Assembly: GCF_022201045.2 (NCBI RefSeq)
Contig: NC_068559.1
Coordinates: forward strand, 24,435,501-24,499,500
Source: Citrus sinensis
Taxonomy: Eukaryota; Streptophyta; Magnoliopsida; Sapindales; Rutaceae
Direction: 5' to 3'
Length of the DNA: 64,000 nt
In this document: piece after piece, positions 1 to 11,058 of the stretch
How positions within the stretch are numbered: the stretch's first letter is position 1
How the letters are laid out: each line of letters opens with the position of its first letter
Notes under the pieces: generated by a model
Databases searched by the model: none
What the model was told of the DNA's origin: nothing
What the model saw: the letters and a program-made list of their open reading frames with translations, nothing else
Made by a program: the position numbers and the translations under genes

Positions 1-723
1 TTAAGCAAGTCGTTTTAAAATAATTTAAATTCCCTTTCTGATTTTATAACAAGATATTTCTTAGATGTTCGAACATCAATAGAGATAAAAAAATTTATAT
101 TTCATACTACTCAAAATTCAAACTATTTAAAGAATTCACTTACCGAAATCAAAGAAAGCAGAAAATGCTTAAGTTTCTTAAGGAAATTTGAAGTACAAAG
201 TGAGTGGCCTACAATCCAGCAAAAACTGATTTTAGCAGTGGTTATAGAAGTGAGAGAAGTTGAGTACAAATTAATTACGGAAAGTTACTAAACTTCTGAA
301 TCAATTCTTATTTCAAAATTAAAAGTAACATAAAAGAAATAAGATAAAAATTAATATTTTCATTATAAATACGAACAAGTATGCAAAAATATGTGGGTGT
401 TACACTAACATAACAGAAAAAAATAATTAAATTGTTCAAGCCAACATATTGAAAATAACATGGCAGCATTCATTCCATTTTAGGGTTTGAGTTCTTCTGT
501 GTACATTGTATGTGTCACCTGATTCTGGGACACCTCAGTCTACAATCTTTTAATATTTTCTAACATAAACGCCATATTTATCTGCGCATGCATACTTCTT
601 GAGCACAACATAAACAATTAGTTGTTTTTTTTTTTTTGTTGGTACAATTAATTATTTCTTGGGTACAACAGAAGCAAATTCTTTTATTTATAAGTCAACC
701 AATCTCAAACTGGACCTTAGTTC
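1..723. other. Intergenic, downstream of P450 gene A
   Basis: AT-rich sequence with poly-T runs. I see no coding exon, RNA gene or clear repeat boundary. It should contain the 3' UTR of the P450 locus that ends at 724 on the minus strand. Confidence 0.5.
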
Positions 724-2637
724 CTACAGACGATGAACCAAGACTTGAAGTCCATGTTGTGGGTTAATTGTGATAATGGCAACTGGTGAGTGAACATAAG
801 TTGGTGACGGGGTAAACTTGTATCGCTGCAGAATCATAGATAGTGCAATCTTGGCTTCTGTAATCGCATAGTTCAAGCCAACACAAGTCCGAGGTCCCAA
901 ACCGAAAGGAATAAATGCTGCCACGTTATTGTTTGTAGCTTTAGCCACTCCTTCTGCAAACCTCTCCGGCTTGAATAGGTGGGCATCTTCTCCCCAGATT
1001 TGAGGGTCATGGTGAACTGCTATTACTGGAATGGTTATATCCAAATTGCCTGGAACTATGAACTTTCCCAATTTGACTTCTTTTTGCACTTTCCTCAGAA
1101 TGTGAAAAGCTGGAGGATATAGCCTTAAAGTTTCATTGATAATCATACCAATATAAAAGGACACGGCACAGAAAGTTAATTCACATTTAAGACAAAATTG
1201 TTGAAATTTGATCGTTATAACTAATATATGGTGTGCTTACAATCTTTAACCGTGAGATGTTATCTGCGTTTGGACTTTGTTGACCAAACAATTCCTGGAC
1301 CTCCTTCCTTGCTTTGTCTTGCCAATCGTTGTGAGTTGCAAGAAGAAGAACTGTCCAAGAGAGCACGCTTGCCGTGATTTCCTGTCCAGCTACTTAAAAT
1401 GTTTTACATTCATCAATTAGATCGTCTAAAGATATTTTCTGATTCACATCCACATCATGATAGGCCATCATTAGTGCTCCTAGGAGATCATCTCCATAGC
1501 TAGCTACTTCTCCTGTTATCACATTTTTTTCTCTGTTCTCTACTATCTTGATGACAGAATCTCGTATATCTTGTTCAACTTTGTCTGACTCAGTATCATC
1601 GCGTGTTTTCACAAGTTTACTGCAACAATTATACACAAAAGGTGGTTCAGTTAAAAGATAATTTGGCTCTGGCAGCTAAAATTTATTGAAAAAAAAGAAA
1701 AGAGAAGGGAATCATAGTGACTAAGCATACCCAATTAGAGGAATTCTAACTTTGTACTCGTTTTTGGAAATGAAGAAAGCCAGTTTTGTTAACATATTGA
1801 AAATGTTCTCCCCTTCCAAGTAACTGCTTCCGAAAGCGGTTCTGGATATTATTTCTGATGTTAAAACCTTGAACTCTTTGTATGCATCAATCTCTTTGCC
1901 TTCGTAGTCTCTCCATCTCTCTAGCATCATCTCCACGCTTGCAATCATATCTGGAATCATACTCTACAAGAGAAGAAGAAGAAAAAAATCTTTGCATTAA
2001 TTTGCACAAAAACTGCTCATGTACTAATAGGCCAAATTATCATGCATTTACCTTCAAGGTCTCTACATGAAAAGCGTGGTTGGCCAGTTTCCTTTGCTTG
2101 AACCATTTTTCACCTTGGGTTGTTACAAGCCCGTCCCCCAAAAACTTCTTTATAAAATTTGTAGGCTCCCTTTTGGGGTATGCTCTGTCTTTATCGTTTA
2201 GTATCTCTTTGATAAGGTCAGGTTCAGCGACTACTAATTGAGGTTGAAGACCATTCCACATAAGGAAGTTTGTACCTTCACCGGATCATCAACGAAATTA
2301 TTGTAAAAATCTTCTTAATCAAATATAATAAAACCAAAATGTTTAGAAACACATTGGAGTTACCGTATAGCTTGATCCAAGAGTAAACCTGAGGATAGAC
2401 TCTGGGGAAGATTTGATGTGTCAATTCCATCGGACTGCTCATGATTTCATTTGTCATATTAATGATCTCTTTGGTGTTTCCATGAATGAACTTGTACGAA
2501 GGACCTTTGATGCCTTGTGATCTCATCTGAGACTGTGTCCAAATTGGATTCCACCATAGTTTGTTAATGAACCTGATAAGAACTAGAAGGAATAACAAAC
2601 AAAAATAAATTGATAGGTAGATAGTCACTGCCTCCAT
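724..2637 (-). pseudogene. CYP749A-like cytochrome P450 (gene A), broken
   Basis: CYP72-clan P450 with five exons on the minus strand: 2637-2364, 2275-2052, 1963-1731, 1619-1241 and about 1152-724. Their lengths (274, 224, 233, 379, 429) sum to the same 1539 bp as intact gene B. Visible are an N-terminal membrane anchor, a proline-rich hinge (IKGPSYKF), ExxR (NETLRLYPP), PERF, and the haem loop FGLGPRTCVG. Two lesions are seen. Codon 319, just before the I-helix motif, is TAA (plus strand 1394-1396) where gene B has TAC. The acceptor before the last exon is AT (1153-1154) where gene B has AG, and no nearby AG replaces it. The I-helix motif reads AGQEIT instead of AGxD/ETT. Translation would stop before the catalytic half, so I call it a young pseudogene. 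A sequencing error could explain one lesion but hardly both. Confidence 0.85.
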
Positions 2638-3346
2638 CACTTCCCAAACCTTTGTTCTAATCTCTATAAAAATTACAGCCAACCAAGTAATTATAACTTT
2701 CTTCAATTGGAGAAGGATCTATCTTATGCTTCTTCTTATTCATATAGTGACAAATTCCAGCTTATTGAATTTACGCTAAAATAATTAGAAAGCTCATATG
2801 ATTGGGTCTAAATGGTGTTAATTATATGTTATTCTCTGTAATATATTCTCAATGATCATGATTCTTCGATGAGTACTTAAATATTGCGTTTAGTAAATGC
2901 TGTTGTCATTCTATATTTTGTCAACCAAGTGTAATACAACAATTTCCATTATTTAACGAGTCCATAATTCGACAATTTGCCACATTGCTTTCATATGACG
3001 AACTAGTGGATGAAATAATTAATCAGAAAAGTTATGTTGATTATACAATTTTCAAATTCAACTCTAAAGACTCAAGTTTAAAACAAATAGAATAATTTCA
3101 AATCTAATACAAAAGGCTTTACACATTCATTAAAGGTTTCAAGTTTTAGATAGAGACAGGTGTAACTACCATTTCCATTTCTAGCTAGTAATTCTGGCTA
3201 GAATAGAAAGTTTTAGATGGGTGAAATATTACTTGAAGCCCCTGTTGAGGGTCAAGGACAATTGCCAGAACTAGAATAGGACGTTCTATATTCGCTAGCT
3301 GAAGATGAGCTAGCAAGCACCAGTACCCACCATGTAGTGATACTAT
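2638..3346. other. Intergenic between P450 genes A and B
   Basis: Should hold the promoter of gene A and the 3' flank of gene B. It is AT-rich and I see no exon or bounded repeat. Confidence 0.45.
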
Positions 3347-5231
3347 TTACAACGCACGAAGCATGACCTGAATTCCATGTTGTGGGCAAAGTGTGATACG
3401 TGGAACGGGTGAGTGAACATAATTTGGCGACAGAGTGAACTTGTAACGTCTCAGAATCATTGAGAGTGCGATCTTGGCTTCTATGATTGTAAAGTTGAAG
3501 CCAACACAAGTCCGGGGTCCCAAACCAAAGGGAAGAAATGCTGCCATGTTGTTGCTTGTAGCTTTGGGCACTCCTTGTGCAAATCTTTCTGGCTTGTAAA
3601 GGTGAAAATCTTCTCCCCATATTTGAGGGTCATGGTGAACTGCTATTACTGGAATGGTTACATCAACGTTAGCTGGAACTATGAGATCACCCAATTTCAC
3701 TTCCTTTTTAACTTCCCTCACAAAAACGACGAAAGGAGGATATAGCCTTAAAGTTTCATTGATAATCATACCAACCTAAAAGAATAATTAGAGAGGAGTT
3801 AAGAGAGAGAGAGATTCTTCCAGAATTGATGAAATATGATCATGATCTATTGCTTGCTTACAATCTTTAATCGGGAGATGTTATCTGCACTTGGATTTTG
3901 CTGGCCAAGTAATTCCAGAACCTCCTTCCTTGCTTTGTCTTGCCAGTCGCTATGAATTGCGAGAAGAAAAATAGTCCAGGAGAGCAAGCTTGCAGTTGTA
4001 TCCGTTCCAGCAACGTAAAATGTCTTGCATTCATCTATCAAGTCATCTAAAGATATTTTCTGAGTCTCATCCGCACTGTGATAGGCCCTCATTAGTATTC
4101 CTAGAAGGTCATTTCCGTAGCTCTCTGCCTCTCCTGTCAGTACATTGCTTTCTCTCTTCTTCACTACCTTGATGATGGAATCTCTTATATCTTGTTCAAG
4201 TTTATCTGATTCAATATCATCATTTGTTTTCAGAAGTTTACTGTAACAATCATGCATAAAAGCGGGTTAATTAATTAAATTTCTCTCCACTATTGAGGAT
4301 TAGTTTGGCCCTGGAAACTAAAATATATGAAAAAATAAAAAAATAAAAAATAAAAAACGGGGGAATCAGAGATATTAAGCATACCCAATTCCAGGAATCT
4401 CAAGTTTGTACTTTTTTTTGGCAACAATGTAAGCCATTTTCGTTAGCATATTGAATATGTTCTCCCCTTCCAGGTAGCAGCTTCCAAAAGCTGTCCTGGA
4501 GATTATTTCTGATGTTAAAACCTTGATCTCTCGGTATGCGTCAATCTCCTTGCCTTCATAGTCTCTCCATCTCTCTAGCATCATATCCACACTTGCAATC
4601 ATATCTGGAATCATATTCTACACCAAAAGATTATAAATAAATACATATATATAGACATACATACATATATATAATAAGCCGGCGGCATCTTATATATATG
4701 ACAAGAAAAATGAACAGGCAATGATTTAGGTACCTTCAAGTTCTCTGCATGAAAAGCGTTGACGGCCAGTTTCCTCTTCTTAAGCCATTTTTCCCCTCGA
4801 GTAGTCACAAGCCCATTGCCTAAAAGTTTCAAGTATTCTCTGGGCTCTCTTTTGGGGAATGATCTGTTATTGTTCATAATCTCCTTGATCAGCTTAGGTT
4901 CAGCAACTACTAACTCAGCTTGAGAACCATGCCACATCAGGAAGTTTGTACCGTATAGCTTGATCCAAGAGTAAATGTGAGGCTCGGTTATCGGGAATAT
5001 TTGGTGTGACAATTGCATGGGACTACTGCTCATGATCATTTCATTCTTCATGTTCATGATCTCTTTGTTGTTCCCCTGAAAGAATTTGTAAGAAGGACCT
5101 TTGATATCTTGTGATCTCATCTGAGACTGTATACGAATTGGAGTCCACCATATTTTGTTTAAGAGCTTGATGACAAATAAAAGAAACAGTAAACACAGAC
5201 AGCTTGAAAGATAGATTACCACTCCTCCCAT
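3347..5231 (-). CDS. CYP749A-like cytochrome P450 (gene B), intact
   Basis: Four exons: 5231-4734, 4617-4385, 4240-3862 and 3775-3347. They join in frame to 513 codons (512 aa), a normal plant P450 length. Haem-thiolate monooxygenase expected on the ER membrane; its substrate cannot be read from sequence. Seen: N-terminal hydrophobic anchor (about residues 5-25), hinge with IKGPSYKF, I-helix AGTDTT (about 321-326), ExxR in NETLRLYPP (377-380), PERF (about 432-435), haem loop FGLGPRTCVG with Cys about 460. The first exon is exactly the sum of exons 1 and 2 of genes A and C (274+224 = 498 bp), so the first intron has been lost without an indel. Splice borders are AAG|GTACCT, GG|GTATGC and ATT|GTAAGC. 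Family call is from CYP749A22-like proteins as I remember them; the CYP72 clan is firm. Confidence 0.9.
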
Positions 5232-5289
5232 TACTCCACAGTATTGCAGTTTTATCTAGAACAGAATAAGGAAAAAGTGTCTCCGATTA

Positions 5290-5580
5290 ACCGTGTTTGT
5301 TTTTTCTTCAATGGAAGAAGGATGATGAAGGGTGTTTGATTTTTCTCTTAATATGAAACTGTTATACGTTAATGATCCTCTGATAAATTGTAACATAATC
5401 TGCCAATTATTGATGCTCAGAATAATACAGTTTATTCACCAAATAGCATTTTTTTATTTTTCCCCTAATTTGATCAATTATATACATTGGTTGCTGGTAT
5501 GAGTTGCGTAGCCATGATATCCGGGCATTATTTGGTCCTGTCTTCACCTAATTTTAGATAAAATCTAGAAACATTATGAG
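5290..5580. repeat. Duplicated P450 5'-flank segment, copy 1
   Basis: This stretch upstream of gene B (TTCTTCAATGGAAGAAGGAT ... GTAGCCATGATATC ... CCTGTCTTCACC) reappears, diverged, at about 7525-7745 downstream of gene C. It shows that the tandem duplication unit included the upstream flank of a P450 gene. Confidence 0.65.
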
Positions 5581-5781
5581 AGCCAAATCTACTTTAGTTA
5601 AATAAAAGTTAGCTCCATCTTTATTATTTAGAATTTATTTAACCAGTTCTGGGCAATTTAAGAAGTTTGTCCCTGTAGTACCAATATGTAATTAAGCGGC
5701 ACCATAAAAAAAAAAAAGGGTGATGAGGCCTACGCATTAATGAGTTGATTTTATAAATGTGGTAACATTTTTAAAATTTAA

Positions 5782-6030
5782 TTACCATATTGCATGTTTG
5801 GTCCATGAATAAATGTGCGGCAGATTCCGGGAAGTATTCTCATGTGATAATCCCATGGGGCTGATCAAGATTTTGTGTCTCAGGCTGAGGATCTCTTTGG
5901 TCTTTCCATAAACAAGTCTGTAAGCAGGGCCTCTGATTCCAGCTTGCGTTCGACTTGGAATCCACCATAGTATGTTGAATAATTTGACGAGGAGCAAGAA
6001 GAATACAGAACAAAAAACGAAATGTAACAT
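5782..6030 (-). pseudogene. Orphan first exon of a CYP749A-like P450
   Basis: Encodes only the anchor and hinge of a P450 (start of the reading at about 6030; RGPAYRLVYG, ISPMGLSHE). It is closer to exon 1 of gene C than to A or B. Near its 3' end a 4-base insertion (CATG, after TGGACCAAA) shifts the frame before the GTAATT donor. No exon 2-5 sequence follows before gene B. Sequence further upstream (6180-6470) matches the upstream flank of gene C (10490-10720). It is a relic of a duplicated gene whose body was deleted. Confidence 0.8.
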
Positions 6031-7183
6031 TAAAGAGCTTTCATTTCATGCAAAAAGCTTATTGACATTTCGGTCATGCACAATGATAGATACTAAACCC
6101 CTGCTGGATTTCAGTTTTGCAAATAAAGTGCTTTAACATGGTGCTTTTGTCGCCATTTGTCTAATTTTTCTATTCTAATATCTTATAATATAATCAAAGC
6201 AGGATAAGAAATCCGTACGTGAGGTGTCGGATAGTGTGGGGCTAAAAGCTACCTCCAAGCTCGAGGGGAAAATCCAGATGCCATTGTCAACGAATTTGGC
6301 AGCTGATCATGCAAAATTGAAGATGAAATCTCAGTATAAAAATTATTTTTATTCATTAATGTCCATTCTCAATGATCTCCTTTTTGCTTAAGATTCTAAT
6401 TTCGTGAATTAATCAGTATAAACATTGCGTGCATTCCTGATATTCAATGAATCATTTTCTTCAACTAATTCAGTATAAAAATTGCGTGCATTATTGATAA
6501 AAATTGCGTGCATTACTGACATAAAAATTTCAATTTTTTTTTTTCTTTTACAAACAATTCCAACATAGTATAGTATTAAAGCCCAACATTCTAAGGCCTA
6601 AACCTGAAAAATATAATAGAAAGCCAATTGAGCCTAGTGTAAGAAATTACTCCTACAACCCAACATTCCAAAGCTTAAAAAACAAATCATTATTCAATAT
6701 CGAAAACGAGCATCCGAGTAATGCCAACACTTCATTATTGAAGCATGTGGGCCTCCGGGCTTCGCCTGCCATGCAGACTGGATATGGCAATTTATGAGTC
6801 CGGCCCGATTTTTTTGTAGAGCATTACTAACAACACCTGATAGTATTCTAATAAAACTCCTCCCTGTCAGAATTATGTTACGGACAAAAGATTTTTTTTT
6901 TTGAAGGGGGTACTGAAAAAATATCATTAAACTTTGAGAACACATTTCTATCCGCCTAGCGTGTGCAAAACGATAGATCAAATTAGAAGGCGCATTGTAC
7001 ATAATACCTTGGGATTCAAAGGGTGTATTGTAAAATGAACCAATTAATTTGAGTTGTGTGCTTCATTCACACTTCATAAATTAGAAAATGTAATGCTAAT
7101 GACAAATCCTTCCACCACTCAAATCTCTTCAAATATTTTCTCAAAATAACCATCTCTATTTGTAACTTACTCATATCAATAAT

Positions 7184-7333
7184 TCAAGTAATTGAATACA
7201 AGCACGTAAATTGAAAATTTTCTGCAAACTTATCTTTTATTTATTTGTTCACTGTGATTCAAGCAATTGAATGCAAGCATGGAAATCAAAAGCTCTCTCC
7301 AAGCTTATCTTTTATTTATTTGTTCATTATGAT
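7184..7333. repeat. 75-bp tandem duplication, two copies
   Basis: Unit 1 starts TCAAGTAATTGAATACAAGC at 7184 and unit 2 starts TCAAGCAATTGAATGCAAGC at 7259. Both end in the same TTATCTTTTATTTATTTGTT stretch. No function is evident. Confidence 0.75.
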
Positions 7334-7524
7334 TCGACCCCATTAATATTAATTATTTACATTATTCACTTGGATATTTTGGATATTTCTCAATCCACAA
7401 CATAAACCTCTGTATTTACTCACTCCGCAATTTGCAAGTTGAGAACTTGAAATGTATAAAGATTGGAATTTAAAAATAAACTAGAGCAACACATAAGGAA
7501 ATTCTGTAACCAAGGTCCAAGTAA

Positions 7525-7745
7525 GTTCTTTCTTCAATGGAATAAGGACGCTGAAGGGTGTTTGAGCTGACTGCAGGTTAATGATTCTCATTCTCTCATG
7601 CTTTGCCATATTGTTCGCATGGCATTCTTTATTTTTTTTCCCTTAATTTGATCAATTGCGTACACTGGTTGCAGGTATCTGTAGCGTAGCCATGATATCT
7701 GGGCATATTTTTCGTCCTGTCTTCACCCAATTTTAGGTAAAATCT
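7525..7745. repeat. Duplicated P450 5'-flank segment, copy 2
   Basis: Diverged copy of the segment at about 5290-5580: TTCTTCAATGGAATAAGGAC, then GTAGCCATGATATCTGGGCA and CCTGTCTTCACCCAATTTTA. No P450 exon adjoins it. Confidence 0.65.
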
Positions 7746-8196
7746 AACAGCGAAATCTACTTGGATTATAAAAGTTCCTATCATTTTGGTTTCTGTAATT
7801 ACTTTTTTTGAAGGAGATTAAGGAGGGTTTCAATTTACCGCTGGAATGATTTATTGCCCTTCTATAAACAAATTTGTTTCAGAATTTATATTCTGGAAAT
7901 ACATTGCTTAAGCATATTATTTGATGAAGGAAGTTGATCCTAATAACCTGCAGGTCTAGCTTTCCAGTCTCTACAGAGGTAAAAGAGAAAAGTGAAATAA
8001 AGGGCTCTTTAAATATTTATACTACATAATAAGCATTCAATAAAAAGTTGCGCTTTTGTGACAATTGATACTGTTTTCCAAGTTCAACCATAAAGGTTTC
8101 AAATTAAACATAAACAGAACAAATTTTTAATCTAATACAAAAGGCTACGAATACATGCAACACATGGAAGGCTTCAAAATGAAGAAAGTTCTATAG

Positions 8197-10326
8197 CTAG
8201 TTTCTCTGGTTGACACTTAATGGCTGAAATATTACTTGAAGTCCATGTTGAGGGCGAAGTGTCACAACTAAAACCGGTGAGTGCACATAACTTGGTGACA
8301 GATTGAACCTGTATCGTTGCAGAATCATTGAGAGCGCAATCTTTGCTTCTGTAGCTGCAAAATTCAAGCCCACACAAATTCTTGGCCCTGAACTAAAAGG
8401 AAGAAATGCTGCTGGTGTGTTGTTGCTAGCTTTAGCCACACCTTCTGCAAATCTCTCTGGCTTGAAAAGATCAACATCTTCTCCCCAAATTTGAGGGTCA
8501 TGGTGAATTGCCAGAATTGGAATAACAAGTTCCATATTTGCTGGAAGAATGTACTTCCCCAGTCTCACTTCCCTTTCAACATTCCTCGAAATGTTAACAG
8601 CTGGCGGATACAGCCTTAAAGATTCATTTATAACCATGCTCATCTACAAGCACAAATAGAGAAATATTTAGTTAATACAGCATTGAACACAATCACACAA
8701 GTGATTCAATTCTATTATGAAAAGAACAATCTGCTTACTGTTTTCAATTTTCCTATGCCATCTGGTGTCGGATTTTGCTGGCCAAATAACTCAAGCACTT
8801 CCTCTCTTAATTTCTCTTGCCAATCTGTGTGCGTTGCTAGAAGTAAAATTGTCCAAGTAAGTAATTTTGTGGTTGTTTCATGTCCTGCAATATAGAATGT
8901 CTTGCACTCATCAATTAGTACATCAAGAGAGATTCTCTTGGTCATATCAGGATCGTGATAAGCCTTCAGGAGCAATCCAAAATAATCATTTCCATATCCT
9001 TCTGATTCTCCCTTCATCGCCTTCTCTTCTCGTGTCTTCATCATTTTTATGATTGAATCTCGAATCCCCTGTTCGAGTTTGTCCGCTTCAACATCATCAG
9101 ATGTTTTCACAAAATCTCTGCAACAATAGAAAATATTTTCTCTGTGAAATTAATTAAGCATGCATCTTTGTAACATTAAGGCTCCATTTGTTTAGGCTAT
9201 ATGGCAGCCATGGACCTTCATTTTGGTAGTGCAACTTATTTCTTGTTTTATGGTTGTTTGCTAGAAACAAGTTCAATAAATGCAACTTTCATAAGACAGG
9301 TAATGGTAATTACCGAACGCTCATAAACTTTCAATTGACAGCTAAGCCACAGTACTAAGATACTAAACAGGCCTAAACAGCCACACGAGTTTTTATAAAT
9401 GAAGAGAAGATACTAACCCAATAAGAGGAATTTTAATCTTATAGGCATTTCTGGAGGCGATGAAAGACATATTGGTAAGCTTATTGAATATGCTTTCCCC
9501 TTCCAAATAACTACTTCCAAAAGCTGTTCTGGAAATAATTTCCGATGTTAAAAGCGTAAAGTCTTGGGATACCTCGATCTCCTTGCCCTCGTTGTGTCTC
9601 CATCTTTTTAACATAATCTCCACACTTGCAACCATCGCTGGGATCATATCCTGCATGGGTACGAAAACATTAAACAACATAACGATTATTGATTTGAGTT
9701 TAAACATTAAACAATTTGATTTTGTTACTCTTAAGCTTTCTGCATAGAAAGCGAGGGTGGCAAGTTTTCGTTGTCTATGCCAATTTTCACCTCCTGCTGT
9801 TACAAGACCATCACCTAAGATCTTCCTCAAGAATCCTGGGGCCTGTACTTTCGGATATGTTCCATCGCTATTGCTCAGAATTTCTTTAATCAGCTCAGGT
9901 TGTGTGATCACCAATTGAGCTCGTGAACCATACCAAGTCAAGAAGTTCATCCCTGTGCCAAATATGTAAGTGGCACCATTGAAAATAGTCCAATGAATAT
10001 GTAAACTATGGGTTGATTATATATACAGTAACTTCTATTCATTTACCATATTGTTTAGTCCATGAACAAATGTGCGGAAGAATCCTGGGAAGTATGTCAT
10101 GTGATAATCCCATGGGGCTAATCCAGATTTGGTTTCTCAGGCTGAGGATCTCTTTGGTGTTTCCATAAACCAGTCTGTAAGCAGGACCTCTGACTCCTTG
10201 TGAACCCATCACAGCTTGCGTTCGATTTGGAATCCACCATAGTTTGTTGAATAATCTGATAATAAATAAGAAGAACACTAAACAGAAACAACTTGTAGCA
10301 GCATACAATATTATCGGTGATCCCAT
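8197..10326 (-). CDS. CYP749A-like cytochrome P450 (gene C), intact
   Basis: Five exons: 10326-10047, 9952-9729, 9650-9418, 9117-8739 and 8643-8197. They join in frame to 521 codons (520 aa). The start is the Met of MGSPIILYAA, chosen because it places the hydrophobic anchor where A and B have it; an in-frame Met 31 codons upstream is possible. Seen: anchor, hinge (GVRGPAYRLVYG), I-helix AGHETT, ExxR (NESLRLYPP), PERF, haem loop FSSGPRICVG. Donors are ATG|GTAAAT, AGA|GTAACA (weak), GG|GTTAGT and ACA|GTAAGC. ER-anchored monooxygenase of unknown substrate. Head-to-tail with A and B; it keeps intron 1 that B lost. Confidence 0.9.
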
Positions 10327-10419
10327 CGCTGCAACAATCTTTGCAAAGAGCTTATTATTAGCATGAACTAAAGCACCAGTTAGTGGATAGGCGAACAGAA
10401 ACAATTTATTGAATCCCAA

Positions 10420-11058
10420 ACAAAAAAAAAAGAAGAAACTATTGACGTTTCAGTCATATACTATAATAAGATGAGGGTGACTGGGTGAGGATAAGGATAT
10501 TTTGTAAGTAGGGGCGGGAGGTTGTCGGGTAGCGTCGGTGGGACCAACGAAAGCATTTGGCTAATTGAAGATGAAATCTGAATATTAAAATAAATTTTGT
10601 TCATTAAATTGCCTGTTCTCAGTGATCTCCTTTAGGCTTATGATTCTAATTTCGCGGATTAATCAGTGGAAAAATTACGTGCGTTACTGATATTCATTAA
10701 TTTATTTTTTCTCAACGGTGCTTAGAAGACGTAGGGTCAAGGATTCAATCAAATAAAATACACAAGCTTTCTTTATTGAAAATCATGTACCTAACTGTGC
10801 TGTGAATTATGATCTGATCCGCCAAATTTTAGGAGGCATTCTTGCGGATACCAGCCTCATATCATCATCATAGCAAACAAAATTTGTGTTTGGCCAGTAA
10901 GAAAATGACAAACAGATGCCGACACTTCAGTTCATAATGTTCATTATTGAGGCTTAGTTATCCATGCACACTTTCTCGTTCCAACGCCTCTTTACGCTCA
11001 TACCGTCAAGTTGAAATGTGTATGTAACGGCGTGTTTCCAAATTCTTGATTATGGAAA
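10420..11058. other. Intergenic upstream of gene C
   Basis: Promoter side of gene C. The part at about 10490-10720 is shared with the flank of the orphan exon (6180-6470). Nothing else recognisable. Confidence 0.5.

Larger units (their letters stand above)
6031..8196. other. Intergenic between orphan exon and gene C
   Basis: Contains a gene C-like upstream flank (about 6180-6470, with similarity again near 6711-6750 versus 10911-10960), a two-copy 75-bp repeat at 7184-7333, and the second copy of the P450 5'-flank segment (about 7525-7745). The reading at 6694-7002 resembles no protein I know and I do not call it a gene. Confidence 0.5.

Noticed and set aside
6694-7002. 102-codon minus-strand reading
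   Set aside because: No recognisable family, no splice context, and it overlaps flank sequence shared by the duplicated P450 upstream regions.
7184-7333. Repeats considered as a CRISPR-like array
   Set aside because: Only two imperfect adjacent 75-bp units with no spacers, in plant nuclear DNA.
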